A DNA stretch of 7,849 nucleotides from positions 1 through 7,849 of the forward strand of contig CAJVCJ010000014.1 in NCBI GenBank assembly GCA_910595855.1, read 5' to 3'. This document shows positions 5,147 to 7,849 of the stretch, piece by piece (positions within the stretch are counted from its first letter, which is position 1; each line of letters opens with the position of its first letter). Made by a program: the position numbers and the translations under genes. The DNA comes from Candidatus Thioglobus vulcanius. Lineage in GTDB: Bacteria; Pseudomonadota; Gammaproteobacteria; PS1; Pseudothioglobaceae. The notes under the pieces were generated by a model. It worked only from the letters and a program-made list of their open reading frames with translations, was not told the DNA's origin and did no database searches.

Positions 5147-6698
5147 AGGCCAATTTATCATCAGCTACATGATATTTAGGATCTTCTAATACGTTAACCT
5201 CAACTAGATCTTTGGCAGTTTTGAGTAGAAGGCGACATTCAGCACTAAGGTGTTGAAGATGTAGTGTTTTACCAACTCTTTTGTAACGTCCAGCTAACTT
5301 ATCAATTGCTTGAATGGCAGAATGATCTAACGCCCTAGCTTCTTCAAAGTCAACGTAGACGTTGTCAGTGTCTGATTTAGGATCAAATAATTCCTGGAAA
5401 TGCTCTTTTGATGCAAAGAAGAGCGTACCTTTAATTTTGTAAACGTTATCGCCATTGCTATTTTGATCTTTTGTCATGTAAATCTTACTGGCTGATTCCC
5501 ACGCGAATGACAAAGCAGATAGAATCACACCAACAACTACCGCTAAAGCTAGATCGCTAGTCCATAGAGTGATAACTGCCACTGAAATGCCAGTAATAAT
5601 GTCTAGTACTGGTACTTTGCCAAATAACTTTAATGTACACCATTGGAATGTGCCAATAACCACCATCATCATGACGCCAACCAATACAGCAATAGGAATC
5701 ATTTCAACATATTCAGATAAGTAAACAATGAATGCTAATAGTGCAAGTGAAGCAACAATACCTGATAAGCGACCACGACCACCCGAATTAACATTGATAA
5801 TACTTTGGCCTACCATTGCACAGCCACCCATACCACCAAATAGGCCAGTTGTTGAGTTTGCAAGACCTTGGCCAACACTTTCACGATTTGGCTGACCTGT
5901 GGTTTCTGTTAGATCGTCAACAAGATTTAGTGTTAATAAACTTTCGATTAATCCAACCGCTGCTATTGTGATTGCAAAAGGTAATATTAGATTGAACATT
6001 TCTAAGTCAAACGGTACATTAGGTATATGGAATGGAGGGAAGCCACCTTTAATAGAGGCTATATCCCCCACGGTACGAGTTTCAATGCCTAGAGTGATTA
6101 CTGCGAGCGTACCCACAATAACTGCGACTAAAATTGCTGGCACGGTCTTGGTGATTTTTGGCAAGAAATGAATAACCGCCATTGTTGCTGCAGCAATTGC
6201 CAACATGATCATTAGTGGTTCACCAGTAATCCACGTACCATCTTTTAATTCAAACTGTTTGATTTGGCCAGCAAAGATAACCAAAGCAATACCATTAACA
6301 AAGCCTAAAAATACAGGGTGTGGCACTAGGCGAATAAATTTACCCAGCTTAAGCACACCAAATATTATTTGAAAAATACCAGCTAATATTACCGCAGCAA
6401 ATAAATATTCTGTGGCCTGTTCGATTGTGCCACCTTGTTCGAGGATTAAGGCAATTAAAGGGGCGACTACCACTGCAACTGCACCTGTTGCGCCAGAGAT
6501 CATGCCTGGGCGACCACCTGCGATTGAAGTTACCAGGCCAATAGTAAAGGCGGCATATAGACCAACTAACGGATTAACACCAGCAATTATGGCGAAAGCA
6601 ACCGCTTCAGGCACAAGTGCCAGGGCAACCGTCAAGCCAGATAAAATATCGTTTTTAGGGTTTGCAGAGGCATACTTAGTAATCAGTGTAAATAACAT
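5145..6698 (-). CDS. SulP family anion transporter with C-terminal STAS domain
   Basis: An inner-membrane carrier of the SulP/SLC26 family, 517 residues. The membrane part (about 15-405) shows the family features: GLTVALALVPEAVAFAI (21-37), GRPGMISGATGAVAVVVAP (62-80, the TM3 half-helix region), PHPVFLGFVNGIA (126-138), GLIESLL (249-255) in TM8, and GGMGGCAMVGQSIINVNSGG (288-307). A short STAS domain follows (about 418-510) with ALDHSAIQAID (456-466), where S460 is at the position phosphorylated in anti-sigma antagonists. Substrate cannot be read from sequence: sulfate, bicarbonate or another anion are possible. E252 sits where SLC26Dg has a Glu and BicA an Asp, which hints at proton rather than sodium coupling (inference). 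The ATG at 6698 has a good Shine-Dalgarno, AAGGA (6710-6706). It lies 26 bp after aroC and is likely co-transcribed. Confidence 0.92.
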   Translation of the reverse strand: MLFTLITKYASANPKNDILSGLTVALALVPEAVAFAIIAGVNPLVGLYAAFTIGLVTSIAGGRPGMISGATGAVAVVVAPLIALILEQGGTIEQATEYLFAAVILAGIFQIIFGVLKLGKFIRLVPHPVFLGFVNGIALVIFAGQIKQFELKDGTWITGEPLMIMLAIAAATMAVIHFLPKITKTVPAILVAVIVGTLAVITLGIETRTVGDIASIKGGFPPFHIPNVPFDLEMFNLILPFAITIAAVGLIESLLTLNLVDDLTETTGQPNRESVGQGLANSTTGLFGGMGGCAMVGQSIINVNSGGRGRLSGIVASLALLAFIVYLSEYVEMIPIAVLVGVMMMVVIGTFQWCTLKLFGKVPVLDIITGISVAVITLWTSDLALAVVVGVILSALSFAWESASKIYMTKDQNSNGDNVYKIKGTLFFASKEHFQELFDPKSDTDNVYVDFEEARALDHSAIQAIDKLAGRYKRVGKTLHLQHLSAECRLLLKTAKDLVEVNVLEDPKYHVADDKLA

Positions 6699-6724
6699 GG
6701 ATTTTTCCTTTTAGTTTGGTGGTG

Positions 6725-7822
6725 TTATGCTTTAGCAGGTACAACAGGTGTTGAAGATTTAACACCTGTATTTTGTGCGCGATGACGCATAACATGATCC
6801 ATAATAGTTATTGCTAGCATTGCTTCAGCAATTGGGGTTGCGCGTATGCCAACACAAGGATCGTGGCGACCTTTGGTGATTACCTCAATTGGATTTCCAT
6901 CCTTATCAATACTTTCAATTGGTAGGCGTAAGCTAGAAGTTGGCTTTAAAGCGATAGATACCAATACATCTTGGCCAGAGCTAATGCCACCCAATGTACC
7001 ACCAGCATGGTTAGACTTAAAACCATCAATAGTAATGACATCACGATGCTCAGTACCTTTTTGGGTGATTGAGTCAAATCCAGCGCCAATCTCAACACCT
7101 TTAACAGCATTAATACTCATCATGCCGTGAGCAATGTCTGCTTCTAGTCGGTCAAAAATTGGCTCACCCAATCCTACTGGCATATTAGTGGCGACAACAT
7201 TTACGCGCGCACCAATTGAATCGCCTGATTTTCTTAAAGCGTCCATGTAATCTTCTAATTCGGTAATTTTTTCAGCATCAGGACAGAAGAACGGATTATT
7301 GTGCACTTCGTTCCAATCAAAATTATCAAACGTAATTGGACCAAGTTGCGAAAGGTAGCCCTTGATCTCTATGCCAAATTCTTGTTTTAAATATTTCTTT
7401 GCAATGCCGCCACAGGCAACACGCATTGCAGTTTCTCTAGCTGATGATCTACCACCACCACGATAATCTCTGAAGCCATATTTTTGATCATAAGTGTAGT
7501 CAGCATGGCCGGGGCGAAAGGTATTGGCAATATTGCCATAGTCTTTTGAGCGTTGATCGGTATTCTGAATAATAAGTGAAATAGGAGTGCCTGTGGTTTT
7601 TCCTTCAAAGGTGCCTGATAAAATTTTAACCAAGTCTTCTTCACGACGCTGAGTTGTATGACGTGAAGTACCTGGTTTTCTAAGGTCTAAATCACCCTGA
7701 AGATCCTCTTCACAAAGAGCCATGCCAGGAGGGCAGCCATCAACAATACCAACTAATGCTTCGCCATGAGATTCACCAGCGGTAGTAATGGTGAATAATT
7801 TTCCAAAAGAATTGCCAGACAT
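6725..7822 (-). CDS. aroC: Chorismate synthase
   Basis: The last shikimate-pathway enzyme: it removes phosphate from 5-enolpyruvylshikimate-3-phosphate to give chorismate, using reduced FMN, in the cytoplasm as a tetramer. The 365 residues are typical. All three family signatures are present: GESHG with H19 (16-20), RPGHADYTYDQKYGFRDYRG (103-122, with H106) running into GGGRSSARET (122-131), and GRHDPCVGIRATPIAEAM (318-335). SINAVKGVEIGAGF (236-249) and FKSNHAGGTLGGISSG (268-283) are also conserved. The ATG at 7822 gives the standard MSGNSFGKLF start; the ribosome binding site is modest (AGG, about 9 nt upstream). Only 27 bp of upstream sequence is in the window, so its promoter, or an upstream operon partner, is not visible. 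The SulP gene follows 26 bp downstream on the same strand. Chorismate supply links loosely to the aminotransferase at the left, but they are not in one operon. Confidence 0.98.
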   Translation of the reverse strand: MSGNSFGKLFTITTAGESHGEALVGIVDGCPPGMALCEEDLQGDLDLRKPGTSRHTTQRREEDLVKILSGTFEGKTTGTPISLIIQNTDQRSKDYGNIANTFRPGHADYTYDQKYGFRDYRGGGRSSARETAMRVACGGIAKKYLKQEFGIEIKGYLSQLGPITFDNFDWNEVHNNPFFCPDAEKITELEDYMDALRKSGDSIGARVNVVATNMPVGLGEPIFDRLEADIAHGMMSINAVKGVEIGAGFDSITQKGTEHRDVITIDGFKSNHAGGTLGGISSGQDVLVSIALKPTSSLRLPIESIDKDGNPIEVITKGRHDPCVGIRATPIAEAMLAITIMDHVMRHRAQNTGVKSSTPVVPAKA

Positions 7823-7849
7823 ACTGTTAACCTAAGTATTTAATATGTC

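Noticed and set aside
5899..6714. Plus-strand frames at 5899-6171 and 6412-6714
   Set aside because: Both lie antisense within the SulP gene, have no recognisable domain, and are explained by codon bias of the real gene.
6846..7644. Frames at 6846-7130 (plus) and 7387-7644 (minus)
   Set aside because: Both lie inside the fully conserved aroC gene; the second is just another frame of the same strand.
1..7849. CRISPR arrays, insertion sequences, tRNA or rRNA genes, prophage parts
   Set aside because: No regularly spaced repeats, transposase-like frames, terminal repeats or cloverleaf-like sequences were recognised in the window.

Overview
The window is AT-rich chromosomal DNA carrying six complete housekeeping-type genes, one response-regulator gene cut by the left edge, one likely small gene, and what looks like a decayed gene remnant. 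The protein styles (QueE ending in LLWGDE, a proteobacterial UvrB, AroC, a SulP transporter of the GGMGGCAM(V/I)GQS type) point to a gammaproteobacterium with a low-GC genome. A marine sulfur-oxidiser of the SUP05/Thioglobus kind, or a related thiotrophic symbiont, is my best guess. That placement is inference from protein flavour only.

Layout. Positions 1-109 (minus) hold the first 36 codons of a response-regulator receiver domain. Positions 110-454 have no intact gene. They hold an AT-rich promoter-like stretch for the regulator, a remnant of about 38 codons resembling the C-terminus of the radical-SAM protein YgiQ with a one-base frameshift, and a palindromic element. Positions 455-619 (plus) are a 54-codon reading frame with a strong ribosome binding site and no recognised family. 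It converges on aspC (692-1867, minus), a class I aspartate-type aminotransferase.

aspC is divergent from uvrB (excision repair helicase), separated by only about 59 bp. uvrB overlaps queE (7-deazaguanine synthesis for queuosine) by the tetranucleotide ATGA, so the two form a translationally coupled pair. queE converges on a gene for a small heat-shock (alpha-crystallin) protein that carries a Sec signal peptide, so it is predicted to act in the periplasm. That gene has its own well-formed sigma-70 promoter with a perfect inverted repeat in the spacer. The right end holds aroC followed by a SulP anion transporter with a STAS domain. They are 26 bp apart on the minus strand and probably co-transcribed.

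Functionally these are mostly unrelated core genes: amino acid/aromatic biosynthesis (aspC, aroC), DNA repair (uvrB), tRNA modification (queE), anion transport (sulP) and envelope proteostasis (the exported sHSP). I see no mobile element, CRISPR array, tRNA or rRNA. The items most worth a second look are the exported small heat-shock protein, the ygiQ-like remnant, and the small gene with its paired TAACGTTA palindromes.
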